DNA of 64,000 nucleotides from an uncultured Bacteroidales bacterium (lineage in GTDB: Bacteria > Bacteroidota > Bacteroidia > Bacteroidales > WCHB1-69), in assembly GCA_905233625.1 (NCBI GenBank), contig CAJOFJ010000003.1:79686-143685 (forward strand), written 5' to 3'. Both the position numbers and the translations under genes were made by a program. The notes under the pieces are model-generated. The model made no database searches and was not told the DNA's origin. It saw only the letters and a program-made list of their open reading frames with translations. Shown here piece after piece: positions 42,734-56,600 of this stretch (its first letter is position 1; every line of letters starts with the position of its first letter).

Positions 42734-45700
42734 ATGGCTTCATTTAGAAAAGATACTAATACAAGAAAAGAATTTTCAAGAATAACCGTAAGTCTGGCTT
42801 CTCCTGAGAAAATCCTGGATCAGTCCCATGGCGAGGTGCTGAAACCCGAGACTATCAACTATCGTACTTACAAACCCGAACGCGACGGTCTGTTCTGCGA
42901 AAAGATTTTCGGACCGGTCAAGGACTGGGAATGTAACTGCGGTAAATATAAGAGAATCAGATATAAAGGTACCGTCTGCGACCGTTGCGGTGTGGAAGTT
43001 ACCGAACGCAAGGTGCGTAGAGAGCGTATGGGCCACATCCAGTTGGTGGTGCCCGTTGCCCACATCTGGTTCTTCAAGTCCTCTCCCAACAAAATCGGTT
43101 CTTTGCTCGGTTTGTCCTCCAAGAATCTGGAATCCGTGATTTATTACGAGAACTTCCTCGTCATCCAGCCGGGTGCCGCCGAAGGTTTCCAGTTCAGAGA
43201 GAAGAAAGACAAAGAGAAAAAGGACGATGTGCTGGTGAAAGAGAGAACGCTGCTGAGCGAAGAGGAATATTACAATGTAATTGACAATCTTCCGCCAGAA
43301 AACAGACTGTTGGACGATACCGATCCCAACAAGTTCATCGCCAAGATGGGTGCTGAGGCATTGTACGATTTATTGGTGAAACTCGACCTCGACAAAGAAT
43401 CCTTTGAATTGAGAGACAGAGCCAATAATGAGACTTCAGAGCAGAGAAAGCAGGAAATCCTGAAACGTCTGCATGTTTTCGAAGCTTTCAGAGACAGCCG
43501 TCGCCGCGCCGTGAACAAACCGGAATGGATGATTGTGAAGATTGTTCCCGTTATTCCGCCCGATTTGCGTCCTTTGGTGCCATTGGATGGTGGTCGTTTC
43601 GCCACTTCCGACTTGAACGAGTTGTATCGTAGAGTAATCATCCGTAACAACCGTCTGAAACGACTGATCGAAATCAAGGCTCCTGATGTGATTATGCGTA
43701 ACGAGAAACGTATGTTGCAAGAAGCTGTCGATTCATTATTCGATAATTCAAGAAAATCAAATTCTGTCAAGACTGAATCCAACAGAGCACTGAAATCTCT
43801 GTCAGACAGTTTGAAAGGTAAACAAGGACGTTTCCGTCAGAACCTGCTGGGTAAGCGTGTCGACTATTCAGGTCGTTCGGTTATCGTGGTAGGTCCCGAA
43901 CTGCACATGAACGAATGCGGTCTGCCGAAAGACATGGCTGCCGAGTTGTTCAAGCCGTTCATCATCAGACGAATCCTTGAAAGAGGCATTGCCAAGACTG
44001 TGAAATCCGCCAAGAAGGTGGTGGAACGCAAGGAACCCGTGATCTGGGAAATCCTGGAAAACATTCTGAAGGGTCACCCGGTATTGCTGAACCGTGCTCC
44101 TACCTTGCACCGTCTGGGTATCCAGGCCTTCCAGCCCAAGCTGGTTGAAGGTAAGGCTATCCGTCTGCACCCCTTGTGCTGTACCGCTTTCAACGCCGAC
44201 TTCGACGGTGACCAGATGGCTGTTCACGTTCCCCTTGGAAACGCCGCTGTTTTGGAAGCCCAGATGTTGATGCTGGCCTCCCACAACATTTTGAACCCCG
44301 CTAACGGTGCGCCTATTACCGTGCCTTCACAGGATATGGTATTGGGTCTGTATTATATCACCAAAGAATTACATTCAACCCCCGAAGAACCTGTGATGGG
44401 AGAGGGTAGAAAGTTCTACGCTCCCGAAGAGGTGCTGATCGCTTTCAACGAAAAGAAAGTGCATCTGAACGCTTGCATCAAGTGTCGTGTGGACCTCAAG
44501 GGTGACGGCAACATGGTGCTGACCGACACTACCGTGGGCCGTATCATCTTCAATCAGGTGGTGCCGAAAGGCTTCGGTTTCATCAACAAGCTTCTGACCA
44601 AGAAGTATCTGAGAGAAATCATCGGTGACGTGTTGGCTAAGTTTGGCAACGCTATTACTGCTAAGTTCTTGGACGATATCATGGGCATGGGCTTCCGCAT
44701 GGCTTTCGAAGGCGGTCTGTCCTTCAACTTGGGCGATGTGATTATCCCCGCTGAGAAGAAGACCTTGATTCAGGAGGCTAATGCCGGTGTTGACGAAATC
44801 AACATGAACCTGAATATGGGTTTCATCACCGCCAACGAGCGTTACAACCAGGTGATAGACTTGTGGTCACAAACCAATGCCAAACTGACCAACATCCTGA
44901 TGGAACAGATTGCCAAGGATCGTCAGGGCTTCAACAGTGTGTACATGATGTGCGACTCTGGAGCTCGTGGTTCTCGTGAGCAGATCCGTCAGCTGTCCGG
45001 TATGCGTGGTCTGATGGCCAAGCCTACCAAGTCAGGTGCTTCCGGTGGTGAGATTATTGAAAACCCGATTTTGTCAAACTTCAAGGAAGGTCTGTCCGTG
45101 CTGGAGTACTTCATCTCTACCCACGGTGCTCGTAAGGGTTTGGCCGATACCGCTTTGAAGACCGCTGACGCAGGTTATCTGACCCGTCGTTTGGTGGACG
45201 TATCACACGATGTGATCATCAGAGAGGTGGACTGCGGTACCCTGCGTGGTATGACCGTTTCCGCAGTGAAGAAGAACGAGACTATCGTCGAATCATTGTA
45301 TGACAGAATGTTAGGTCGTGTTACCCTGCATGACATCTATCACCCGCTGACTGGCGAGTTGATTATCAAGGCAGGTGAAGAGCTGACCGAAGATATTTGC
45401 AAGATTATTGAGGAATCACCGATTGAGGAAGTGGAAATCCGTTCGGTGCCTACCTGCGAGTCGAAACACGGTATCTGCCAGAAGTGTTATGGTCGTAACC
45501 TGGCTACCGGCAAGATGGTTCAGATGGGTGAGGCCGTCGGTATTATTGCCGCACAGGCTATCGGTGAACCTGGTACCCAGTTGACCCTGCGTACATTCCA
45601 CGTCGGTGGTGTGGCCGGTGGCGCTGCTGCTGATAAGCAGATTGATGCTCCTCATTCCGGTCAGTTGGTTATCGACGAGTTGCGTGCTATCGACAAAGGC

Positions 45701-47038
45701 GAATATTGCGAGGTTATCGGCCGTGCCGCTGAAATGAAGATTGTGGACTTGAAGACGGGCGTGGTACTGTATTCAGCCAACATTCCTTACGGTTCAAAAC
45801 TGTACTTCAAGAATGGCGACATGGTGAACAAGGGCGATAAGATCGCTGAATGGGATCCTTACAACGCTGTTATCTTGTCTGACGTGGCTGGTACGATTCA
45901 GCTCAACGACTTTGTGGAAGGTGTGACCTTCCGCGTTGAGGTGGATGACCAGTCAGGTGTTCAGGATGCCGTGGTGATTGAAAGCCGTGTGAAGACCAAG
46001 AACCCGAGAATCTCCATTTTGGACGAGAACGACGACGTGCTCAGAACCTTCGACATTCCTGTCGGTGCCCGTTTGTCTGTGGGCAGTGGTCAGGAAATCG
46101 AAGCTGGTGAAGTGCTGGTTAAGATTCCGCGTGCCTTCGGTAAGGCAAGCGATATCACCGGTGGTCTGCCGCGTGTTCAGGAATTGTTCGAGGCTCGTGA
46201 CACTTCCGATCCCGCTATCGTTTCCGAAATCGAAGGTTTCGTTTCCTTCGACAAGAAACTGAAACGTGGTAACAAGCGTGCTGTGAAGGTGACTTCACGT
46301 ACGGGTGAGGAGAAGGAATACCTCATTCCGACTTCAAAACAGATTCTGGTACAGGAGAACGACTTCGTTCATGCCGGTACTCCGCTGTCCGATGGTGCGT
46401 TGACCCCGTCAAGCATCTTGAACATCAAGGGTGCCATGAAGGTTCAGGAATATATCATCAATGAGATTCAGGATGTGTATCGTATGCAGCAGGTGAAGAT
46501 CAATGACAAGCACTTCGAGGTCATTGTTCGTCAGATGATGCGTAAGGTGGAAATCGAGAACCCGGGTGACACCAAGTTCCTCCAGGGCGAGTTGATCAAC
46601 AAGATTGACTTCCAGGAAGAGAACGATATTATCTGGGAGAAGAAAGTGGTGGTTGATCCAGGTGACTCTACCGTATTCCAGAAAGGTCAGATCATCAATG
46701 CCAAGGCTTTGCGTGATGAGAACTCACTGCTGAAGCGTAAGGACATGAAGACCGTTGAGGTGCGTAATGCTCAGCCCGCTACTGGTAAACCCATTTTGCA
46801 GGGTATCACCAGAGCCGCTCTGCAGACCCGCAGCTTCATTTCCGCCGCATCCTTCCAGGAAACTCCAAAAGTGCTCACAGAAGCTGCTATTAACGCCAAG
46901 ACCGATACTTTGGAAGGTATGAAGGAGAACGTTATCGTGGGTAACCTGATTCCTGCCGGTACAGGTCTGAAGAGCTATCAGAACATTCAGGTGGGTTCTA
47001 TGGAAGAATATGAATCCTTGATGGCTTCCAAAGAGTAA
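42734..47038 (+). CDS. rpoC: RNA polymerase beta' subunit
   Basis: A 1434-residue beta' subunit. The zinc-ribbon cysteines are seen in WECNCGKY and VCDRCGVEV, and the magnesium-binding [10 protein letters not shown] motif lies near 44190. A TTG at 42722 in the same frame would add four residues, but [14 protein letters not shown] at 42734 matches homologues. The gene begins 24 bases after rpoB and is one piece, without the split seen in some phyla. Confidence 0.97.
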   Translation: MASFRKDTNTRKEFSRITVSLASPEKILDQSHGEVLKPETINYRTYKPERDGLFCEKIFGPVKDWECNCGKYKRIRYKGTVCDRCGVEVTERKVRRERMGHIQLVVPVAHIWFFKSSPNKIGSLLGLSSKNLESVIYYENFLVIQPGAAEGFQFREKKDKEKKDDVLVKERTLLSEEEYYNVIDNLPPENRLLDDTDPNKFIAKMGAEALYDLLVKLDLDKESFELRDRANNETSEQRKQEILKRLHVFEAFRDSRRRAVNKPEWMIVKIVPVIPPDLRPLVPLDGGRFATSDLNELYRRVIIRNNRLKRLIEIKAPDVIMRNEKRMLQEAVDSLFDNSRKSNSVKTESNRALKSLSDSLKGKQGRFRQNLLGKRVDYSGRSVIVVGPELHMNECGLPKDMAAELFKPFIIRRILERGIAKTVKSAKKVVERKEPVIWEILENILKGHPVLLNRAPTLHRLGIQAFQPKLVEGKAIRLHPLCCTAFNADFDGDQMAVHVPLGNAAVLEAQMLMLASHNILNPANGAPITVPSQDMVLGLYYITKELHSTPEEPVMGEGRKFYAPEEVLIAFNEKKVHLNACIKCRVDLKGDGNMVLTDTTVGRIIFNQVVPKGFGFINKLLTKKYLREIIGDVLAKFGNAITAKFLDDIMGMGFRMAFEGGLSFNLGDVIIPAEKKTLIQEANAGVDEINMNLNMGFITANERYNQVIDLWSQTNAKLTNILMEQIAKDRQGFNSVYMMCDSGARGSREQIRQLSGMRGLMAKPTKSGASGGEIIENPILSNFKEGLSVLEYFISTHGARKGLADTALKTADAGYLTRRLVDVSHDVIIREVDCGTLRGMTVSAVKKNETIVESLYDRMLGRVTLHDIYHPLTGELIIKAGEELTEDICKIIEESPIEEVEIRSVPTCESKHGICQKCYGRNLATGKMVQMGEAVGIIAAQAIGEPGTQLTLRTFHVGGVAGGAAADKQIDAPHSGQLVIDELRAIDKGEYCEVIGRAAEMKIVDLKTGVVLYSANIPYGSKLYFKNGDMVNKGDKIAEWDPYNAVILSDVAGTIQLNDFVEGVTFRVEVDDQSGVQDAVVIESRVKTKNPRISILDENDDVLRTFDIPVGARLSVGSGQEIEAGEVLVKIPRAFGKASDITGGLPRVQELFEARDTSDPAIVSEIEGFVSFDKKLKRGNKRAVKVTSRTGEEKEYLIPTSKQILVQENDFVHAGTPLSDGALTPSSILNIKGAMKVQEYIINEIQDVYRMQQVKINDKHFEVIVRQMMRKVEIENPGDTKFLQGELINKIDFQEENDIIWEKKVVVDPGDSTVFQKGQIINAKALRDENSLLKRKDMKTVEVRNAQPATGKPILQGITRAALQTRSFISAASFQETPKVLTEAAINAKTDTLEGMKENVIVGNLIPAGTGLKSYQNIQVGSMEEYESLMASKE

Positions 47039-47061
47039 TAATTTTTAATGCTGAAACAATT

Positions 47062-47352
47062 ATGGCAGAACAGAAAATCGATATCAATCTGAGTGAGGAA
47101 GTGGCCCAGGGTGTATATTCCAACCTGGCTATCATTACTCATTCCAATAACGAGTTTATCGTGGATTTCGCAGCCATGCTGCCGGGACTTCCCAAAGGTA
47201 CTGTCAAGTCCCGTATCATCATGACCCCTCAGAACGCCAAACGTTTGTTGCATGCTTTGGCTGACAATGTGGCAAAGTTTGAGGAGAAGAACGGCGTGAT
47301 CAAGGAAGGTCCGGTGGACACCATCCCGATGATGGGTGGCGGCTTGGCATAG
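47062..47352 (+). CDS. DUF3467 protein
   Basis: A 96-residue DUF3467 protein (QGVYSNLAIITHSNNEFIVD, then MTPQNAKRLLHALADNVAK). It follows rpoC by 23 bases and is followed by an intrinsic terminator, so it ends the rpoBC operon. The same neighbourhood is common in Bacteroidota. Function unknown, though it may be linked to transcription. Confidence 0.9.
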   Translation: MAEQKIDINLSEEVAQGVYSNLAIITHSNNEFIVDFAAMLPGLPKGTVKSRIIMTPQNAKRLLHALADNVAKFEEKNGVIKEGPVDTIPMMGGGLA

Positions 47353-47375
47353 TCATTCAACAGAAACTCAAAACT

Positions 47376-47409
47376 AAAAATCCCTCGGAGAAATCCGGGG
47401 GATTTTTTG
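47376..47409 (+). terminator. intrinsic terminator of the rpoBC-DUF3467 operon
   Basis: Stem AAAATCCCTCGGA with TCCGGGGGATTTT (one wobble), GAAA-type loop, followed by TTTTTTGTT. It is 23 bases after the DUF3467 stop. Confidence 0.85.
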
Positions 47410-47521
47410 TTATGTTGCGGAGGAAGAGGTATGATGTGGACGCGCCACAATGCGTATTCGAGCAAAAACTTCAAAAACAGGGGTAGCGTCAAAATTTATT
47501 AGGTGTTCCATGAAAAGATGA

Positions 47522-47565
47522 GTTATTAACATCAAGTTGTTAACAAAATACGAAAGTTATCAACA
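47522..47565 (+). promoter_or_regulatory. three direct 10-bp sites upstream of the giant gene
   Basis: GTTATTAACA (47522), GTTGTTAACA (47536) and GTTATCAACA (47556) lie just upstream of the -33 element. They could be operator sites; GTTATCAACA is also one base from a DnaA box. The other ~150 bases of the gap 47410-47683 show no gene. Confidence 0.45.
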
Positions 47566-47579
47566 AAATGCTGTTTTTA

Positions 47580-47611
47580 TTTGGTGGTATCAATTATTGT
47601 TTCTAATTTTG
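47580..47611 (+). promoter_or_regulatory. promoter of the giant surface protein
   Basis: TTTG at 47580-47583 and TAATTTTG at 47604-47611 with a 20-base spacer, an ideal Bacteroidota promoter. It predicts a leader of about 65 nt before the ATG at 47684. Confidence 0.65.
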
Positions 47612-47683
47612 CTGTTTCATTTATTATAGAGAAGAAAAATAGAGATATAACAACAAAATAACAATAACTAAAAAAACACAATT

Positions 47684-50600
47684 ATGAAAAAACTTTTATT
47701 CTTTCTGATGCTCACCTTGCTATGCATTCCGTGGGCAACACGTGCGCAAAACGCAGAATTTACTCTGTTTGAGGAGGAAACCGGTAATTTTGGCAACTAT
47801 GCTTGCCCTGTTTGGGGCGATTATCTTGGCAAGGGGACTTGTGCGACCGAATTCATTATTCCCGCCGAATATCTCAATTTTTTGGAAGGGGCAAGATTTT
47901 CGAAAATGACATTTTATATTCATGAGTATTATCTTTCTAATTCTCCTCAGGTCAATGTAGCATGGAATGTGCCTTACAAGGTTTATCTTAGCGAAACAGA
48001 GGCCACCTCATTTCGAAACGTATCGGATACCATTGGACGAGCAAGTGCAACCTTGGTATTTTATGGGCGTTTGAATGCCAACAGAACTACTTCGGAGATG
48101 GCAGTCTTGTTCGATACACCGTATGAATACCACGGGGGTAATCTCGTTGTAGGATTCTGGCAAAGTGGTAGTAGTGAATCCTCTGGAGCCCCTGCGGCTG
48201 TTTCTTTTACATGCGGGTTGGTGGAAGACACTGTTTACTGGGTCGGATACACTGAAAACTGGGAAGGATACGATTGTAGCAACTGTGCATACTGTAATAA
48301 CTGTGAACCCCTTTTCAACTTTTCGGTGGGCACGATGATTCCCAAAATAACCTTCGACTACACTGGACTTTCATGCCCTAAACCCAGAGACCTACAAGTT
48401 ACTTATTTACCTGGTTCCACAACCGCACAGATAAGTTGGGTTTCTGATGCCAACGTTTTTGAAATCGATGTGAATGGGGTCACCTATAATTATGGTGATG
48501 CTTCTACAAACTCTAAACACAGCTTCAACCTTAACATTGATCCCGGAACGGAATACAGCGTGAAGGTGAAGGCCCACTGTAATGGACAACAGGACGAGAG
48601 CGGCTGGTCCCTTCCTCTTGCCTTCTTCACTGCCCCGCAGTGCGAAGTTACACTTGAACTTAGCTCAAACTCCATTTCTGGATGGGCGTTAGATTCTATT
48701 GAAGTATGGGATAACACCAATAACCGGAGTCTTGGATTTTTTAAACACAGAGGAACCACTCCTTCGACATTTGAAAAAGAAACCTATACAGTTCCTGTTA
48801 GCGAAGGTCAAGATATTTCATTCAGGTTCCCGAACGGATATCTTATGTATCCACAACAATGTTCATGGATTATCATAGCTCCTACGGGTGATACCATTGC
48901 CCAAAAAGATCATCAGGACGATTTTACAGGTAGTGTAATTGCCAATTATAATGTAAGCTGCTCTGCCTGTTTCGTTACCATTGAGCTTAACGATCCGGAT
49001 AATGATGACTGGAATGGCAATGCCATTGGTATAATTGACCGGACCATTGATTGGAACGAAATCTACGCTTCGGTAACGCCCAGTGATAATGACACCGTCC
49101 GTGTCCTGAACGGGCATTCTCTCGATTTTATATGGATGGACGGAAACAACGATAATTCCAATTCTCATCTTACGCAATATTCCTGGACTATCAAAGATGC
49201 GGGTGGAAATATCATTACCCGAGGCTCTGATGCCAGCCACTTTACCAACCGGGAGCAAATACAGGATTACACCGTGGATTGCTTTGCCACACCAGCGCCA
49301 CAACCGTGTGAAATCACGCTTTATCTTACCGATCTTTATGGTGACAGTTGGAATGGTGCTTACATCAGTTTGGTGGATAATCAAACAGGAAACACATTGC
49401 GAACCTTTACCAATGGAGATCTTGATGGTACCAGTGGACTGAACCAAAACGAAACGAACACCTTTATATATCCTGTTTCCGATGGACAGAATCTGTCATT
49501 TGTATGGGGAGCTGACGGAGGATTTAAGGGAGAATGTTCATGGGTTATCATTGGTACAAAGGGTGATACAATATCCCATGCCTGGGGTTCCGCCTATAAC
49601 GAGGGAGGTGTTATTGACACCTATCTAGTGAACTGTTCAACCACGCCAACACCTCCAACACCTCCAACCTGCGAGGCACCGGTGCTGACCGCGGATGTGA
49701 CCGCCACCTCGGCACGCATCAGCTGGAATGGCGATGTGAACACTACCACTTGGCAGTTTGCCTGGGAAGGTGACTTGAATTATATAGAAGATTTGCAAGA
49801 AAATTATAATAATTTTGGTGGATTAAATCCTGAAACCACACACAGTATAATGGTACGCGCTATATGCAACGGAACGGACACCAGCGCATGGAGCTCGATC
49901 AACTTCACCACCTCCCGGGCTGAGGCCGTTGGCGATGCTTGGGGTGAAGACTTTGAAGCCCAATATCCCAATTGGCAATACGCCTCTTACAACCAAACCA
50001 ACAGATGGGTATATGGTACAGCTGCCAGCAATGGCGGATCAAAAGGTCTGTATATTTCCAACGATTACGGCACCACCAATGCGTATACTAATACTTCAAC
50101 ATCTACTGGATATGTCTATAAACCCTTGTACTTCACCCAGGATAAATACACTTTTGAATATGATTGGAAATGTGTTGGTGAATCCTCTTGGGATTACTTC
50201 AGAGTTTTGTTATCTCCGAGTAATGTATATTTAAATTCTGGAACATTATATTCCGGATTGTCATCCACTTCCACTCCCACCAATTGGATTGCCGTGGGTA
50301 CCTATCATAGTGGGAAAAGCAGCTGGCAAAGAGAGTCTGTTGTGGTTGATGTACCGGCTGACGGCAATTATAACTTGGTGATTCTGTGGCATAATGATAA
50401 TAGTGGTGGTACTAATCCTCCTGCTGCTATTGACAACTTCAGCATTACCCGCGTGACCTGTCCGTATGAGGTGACCGGTCTCGCTGTGGCAGATGAGCCC
50501 GCGATAACTGGAAGCACTGCCACCGTGAAATGGAACAAAGGCGGTGCCACACAATGGCAGCTGGCTTATTCTACCAATAGTACTTTCCCTGATACGGTTA

Positions 50601-53600
50601 CAACAACTACTACCGTCAATGATTCCATTGCCAACCTGACCGGATTGCAAGGCAGCAGCACGTATTATGTCAAGGTGCGCGTTTATTGCGGCGGCAGCGA
50701 TTATGGTGCTTGGAGCAATGCGATTTCATTTGCTACCGCTTGTGGTGTGATAGATGTTTCGAATGAGCCTTATGTTGAAGGTTTTGAAAATGTTGGCAGT
50801 ACTGGACATGGTAATTTGCCTTTATGTTGGACACAACCTGTCTCTGGTACCTCAACAAGTAATTATTTAGGCGCTTATAATTATACGGTACATAATGGAA
50901 ATAATTGTCTACGATTCAATTATTCGACTCCTACTGGTAATTATGCCATGCTTCCTGCTTTTGCTGATCTCAATACCTTGTACATGAAATTCTGGCATAG
51001 ACCAGAAAGCAATACTAATTCATCTTGCGGTACATTATATATTGGTTATGTCACTGACGCAAATGACATGTCCACATTTGTTCCGTTGAAGACAATTGAA
51101 TATTCAAGTGTCACAACGACATATACCGAGGAAAAGATATATTTTAACACAGCACCAGCTGATGCACGTATTGTGTTCAAGCATGTGGCCAATACTTCAA
51201 ATTGGTACTGGCATGTGGATGATGTGACTATTGATAAGATACCCAGTTGTTTTGAACCGGAGAATGTGACCATCAGTAACATGACCTCCAATACGCTCAC
51301 CATCAAATGGACCATTCCGAATGGCCAGCCAAATGCCACCTACATTATCAAGCATGGCGACGAAGTGATTGGAACCACAAATGTCAATGACACCGTATAT
51401 ACCATCACAGGCCTCGATGTCGCTACCAACTATGCTGCGGGCTATTATTCTATTACCGCTGATTGCGGTGGAGATGGTCCTTCTGAAATTATAGTTTTGC
51501 CAGCGTTCACTACGCTTTGTGCGGGTGTGGATTCTTACTCCACCAACTTTGATGAAATGGCTGCAAACGGAACTCCGGACTGCTGGACTGTGATATCTGG
51601 TATTCCAGGCAATAATGGAATATGTGTTTACCCCAATGGCTCTTCTACCTATTCAAATACTGCGCCCAACTGCTTACGTTTTTACGGCTCGACCAATAAC
51701 CTGATAGTCACTCCGCCACTTACGGTTGAGGCCAATACCATGCAGGTGAAATTCAATGCCAAGGCTGGTGGTAATTACGCTTCATACGGCAATATGGAGG
51801 TAGGTTATCTTACCAATCTGTTTGATGCTTCTACGTTTGTGGCTGTGCGTACACTTAGCTATAGCGATTACCAGAGTTACACTCAGGTAACGGTGCCAAT
51901 GGCTTCGGCTCCTGACGGTGCTATCATAGCATTCCGCCATCAGCCCACTTATTCTACGTATTCTTGGTACATTGACGATGTGGTCATTGAGGCGTTGCCC
52001 AACTGTATTGAACCACAAAATGTTGAAGTCAGCAGCATAACGCTCAACTCTGCTACTATCAGCTGGACTTCGACCAACGATGCCTCCACCACATACACTA
52101 TTAAGCATGGTGATGAGGTGGTCGGAACTACTGAGCAAGGTATCACCCGCTATACGATTACGGGTCTCACTGCCGAAACCAACTACGCCGCTGGTTACTT
52201 TACTGTCACAGCCAATTGCGGCGCAAATGACCATTCCGAAGCAGTCAATGTTCCTGCCTTCTACACAGGTTACTGCCAGCCTACACCCACAAGTGTTGAT
52301 GGTGGCAATGGTGCAATTACAAATGTATCTTTCGGTACAGGTAATGACATCGTAAACAACAGCAACCATCCTACATCCTCACCATTCTACGGGAATTACA
52401 GTGTATTAGCTGGAGCCGTGGCTGCTGGTACAACAGCCGATATCAAGGTTACATATTCTACATCATCTTATAAATATACTACAATAATTTGGGTTGATTG
52501 GAACAATAACCTCACATTTGAAGGGTCGGAAGTAGTATTTGCAGGTGATGCAACCACTTCAAGCGGTGTTAACACATTCTCTTTTGACATTCCTGCCAAT
52601 ACAACGGTAGGCGATTACCGTATGCGTATTGCCGGTGCTGATTCATACTATGATTCATACAATACTATGGTTACTGCGGTCAATGCAAATCCATGTCCGC
52701 AAAATCAAACTTATTGTGTTGTTCATGATTATACTTTGCGTGTGACCGAAGCACCGAGCTGTATGCCCGTTACAAATCTTAGAGTTCTCGCAACAGAACC
52801 TCATGATGTCAATTTGACATGGACTCATGGTGGTAACGAGACCGTATGGGACGTCTATATCACTACCAGCGATGTGGCTCCTACAGCTGAAACCACTCCC
52901 TCTGTCGGAAACACCCCCAATGATCATCCTTGGTTTGGCGCTCTCCACCTCACCGCTGCCACCCATTATTACGCCTACGTGCGTGCCCGTTGCAGCGACG
53001 AAGATCGCAGTGACTGGAGCCAAGCTGTTGAATTCACCACTGCGTGCGAAGCTGTTACCACCTTCCCGTGGAGCGAAAAGTTCGAGGGATATAATTCTGG
53101 AAATTTCAGCAATATATGTTGGGTGAATGAGCATATCTCAGGCAGTGGATCTAAAATCTTTGAAGTATACTCTGGTACAAATGGTACTAACTCAACAAAA
53201 CAACTCAGCTTACCAGATATGTCCAGTGGAACCCTAACCAAACTGCGTTTGCCTGAAATGGAATTCACGCCGGGTTCTCTTTATGAGTTTGTCATTGATG
53301 TATATCGCAATGCAAGTGGAACCTCTTCTACCTCAGAAGGTGTAAGGGTATACGCCAGCACCGATGGTGAGATAGAAAATGCCACCCAGTTGGGCTTCCT
53401 TTACCGTAACTTTACACAGACTGACAGTAATGTGGTTACCGCTGAAAACGCTTCCGGATGGTACACTTATACCTTTGACATTCCTACCAATGCCAGATAT
53501 ATTGTGTTGCGTGGTGAAAGTAAATATGGCAGTGCTACTTATATGGACAACTTCGTGATTCGTGAGAAACCGTCATGCTTCCCACCCGTAATTGCCGAAG

Positions 53601-56600
53601 TTGACCCTGCCAATGTCACAAACCATACAGCTACCCTCAGCTGGACTGCCGGAGGAAACGAATCGCTCTGGAGAATTGCCTATAAAAACACCAATTTCGA
53701 TCCTACCAATGAGGAAGAATTGGCCACAGCTACTGTCGTTACCGCCACAAGCAATCCTACCACACTGCAAAACTTGACGGCATCAACTACTTACTATGTA
53801 TATATGCAATCTAACTGCGGTACTGAACAAGCTCCCGCCTATAGTGCCGACTGGAGTTCTGTCCAGACCTTCAATACCGCCTGCGAAGCGATCACCTCTT
53901 TCCCATGGAATGAGACTTTCGAGAACTACTCTGCTAGTAGTTCCGGTATTACTTTCAATGTTCCTTGTTGGGTAAATGAACATATCTCAGGTAATGGTTC
54001 TTATTTCTTCGAAATGTACTCTGGTACTAATGGTACAAACTCAACAAAACAGCTCAGACTGCGTGACATGTCCGATGGAACCCTAACCAAACTGCGCTTG
54101 CCCGAAATGACACTTGCTGGTGGCACTGATTATCAGTTTGTTATTGATGTGTACCGTAATGTAAGTGGAAGCAGTTATACCTCAGAAGGTGTCAGAGTTT
54201 ATGCCAGCACCGATGGCGAAATCAATGGTGCCACCGAGTTAGGCTTCTTATACCGTAACTATACACAAACTGATGGTAATGTAGTCGTGGCTGAAAATGC
54301 CCAAGGATGGTATACTTATGAGTTCCCGATTCCTTTCAGCGGTACCTGCTATATTATCCTGCGCGGTGAAAGCCAATATGGTAGTTCTACTTACATGGAC
54401 AACTTTATTGTTGAGCAAGTTCCCACATGCAAGAGACCCTCGTCTATTGCCAAGGATGCCACTACCGCACATACCGCCACTCTGCATTGGACCAACGGTG
54501 ATGCCAACCAGAACGCTTGGCAGCTTGCCTACTCCACCGATGCCAATTTCAATCCCGACACGGTTGCGGCTCCCGTTGATGTGATAACCAATCCCGCCAC
54601 CATTAACGGTTTGGCAGCCAGCACTACCTATTACGCCTACGTGCGCGCCAACTGCGGCAATGGCGACTATAGCGCTTGGAGCAAAACCAAGGTTAGCTTC
54701 ACCACCCTCGCCGGCAACGCCGTTCCGACAAACTTGGCCTACGATGTCAACAGCCTTACCAGCAGCAGCGTGATCGTGAGCTGGACAGGCGTGGCTACCA
54801 ACGATCTGCATGAAAGCTACGAACTGTATATCTCCACCCAGAGCACCAGACCTGAACCGTTGAATAACGACAGTTTGATTACCGGTATCATGGATTCAAG
54901 GAGTCAGTTAACAGGTTTGAATCCTGAAACTACCTATTATGTGTGGGTACGCGACAATTGCGGTGCTGATGGTTACAGCGCATGGAGCTCCTCCATCAAC
55001 TTTACTACAAGCAGCAACTGCCAGACTCCTGACGGCTTGACGGTAGGCGAAGTGACCGCCTATACCGCAGTGCTGAGATGGGCCACTTACGGTCTTTCTG
55101 AGTTCAACCTGCGTTACAAAGCTGAAGCTGATAATGACTGGACCGTTATAAACGCTGTGTCCTCTCCCTTCACATTCACCGGACTGGCCGCCAATACCGT
55201 TTACCAGGTGCAGGTGCAGGCAGCATGCAACACCGAAGCTTGGTCCACCGTGTTGAACTTCAAAACTGAATGTGGAGCCATCACCATCACCGAGCAAAAT
55301 ATTTATACAGAAGATTTTGAAAGCCCTGTTGTGACAGCTACATACAACAGTAGCGAGGCTGACATTACCGTACCCGATTGCTGGGATAATTATCATAACA
55401 GTGCTACTACATCATCAACAGCATATTACAAACCTCATCTCATTAAAAACGATGCTGGAACATCGTATAATTTCAGTTCTCCTGCCAGCCAAGTACTATT
55501 CTTTTATGGCAACGGCAATGGCTATGCAGCGCTTCCAGAGTTTACCAATGACATTAACACCTTGCAGATCAGCTTCAAATGGGCTATCGAAAACAAGAGT
55601 TATGGAACTCTTAAATTAGGTTATATCACCAATGCAGACGATGGAAGCTACAACACTTTCCGAACCATCAGAAGTTATCCTGGAAGTTCAGCCACAGCCG
55701 CAAAAACCATGCAGCAGGCCAATTTATACCTATACAATGTACCTGATTCAGCAGCCCGTTTGGTATTTTGTTGGAATTACAGCAGCAATTGGTATTGCAA
55801 CATCGATGACATCGAGGTATCTTTAGCCCCCACTTGTCCTCCTTTACTCAGTATGGGAGCCACGGCACCAGATCCGCACACCATTGGTGCGTTATGGTTG
55901 CATACTGAAGGCGTTGAACCCAATAATTACTCTATGCGTTATGGCATTGTTAGTGATCCCGAACAGTACATTGGTGGCTCAACTATTGATAGTCAATATT
56001 GTATCATCAACAACCTGTATAGCGACTCGCTGTATTACATCCATGTGAGAGCTAATTGCGGTGGCAATGATTATAGTGAGTGGACGACCGTTAGCCAGCG
56101 TACCCCTGTAGGCAGCTGCGCTACCGTCACCAACCTCCATGTGGATTTGACCGGCAATGGTACCAATTCCGCTATCATCTCCTGGAATTCTAGCGAAAGC
56201 ACTACCGCCGATGTATATGACATCCATGTGAGCACCACACCGGTAAGAGACCTTTCCACTTTGGAAAATGGCAACTGCGAGTTCCCGCAAGCAACCCGTG
56301 ACACTACATTTGAATTACCCAATAACACCTATCCTAATTTTGCATTGACACCCAACACCACTTACTATGTGTATGTGCGTACCCAATGCGACATGAACGA
56401 TGGCAATAGCGACTGGGCTGAAACTACGTTTACCACGCTTTCCGCTTGCCGTGTGCCGGTAAATGCCAGCGTAAGCTTGACCAGCAAAATGTTAGCTACT
56501 GTTACTTGGGAAAGTGGTGACACTACCCAGGCTGGCAATTACATGTTATTCTTTGCCGATCAGGAAATGAGCGCGCAGGATTTTGAAAATGCACAAGCTC

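Noticed and set aside
47522..47565. DnaA boxes and a replication origin at the three GTTATnAACA sites.
   Set aside because: Only one site is close to the DnaA box, there is no AT-rich unwinding region with dnaA nearby, and a promoter follows directly.
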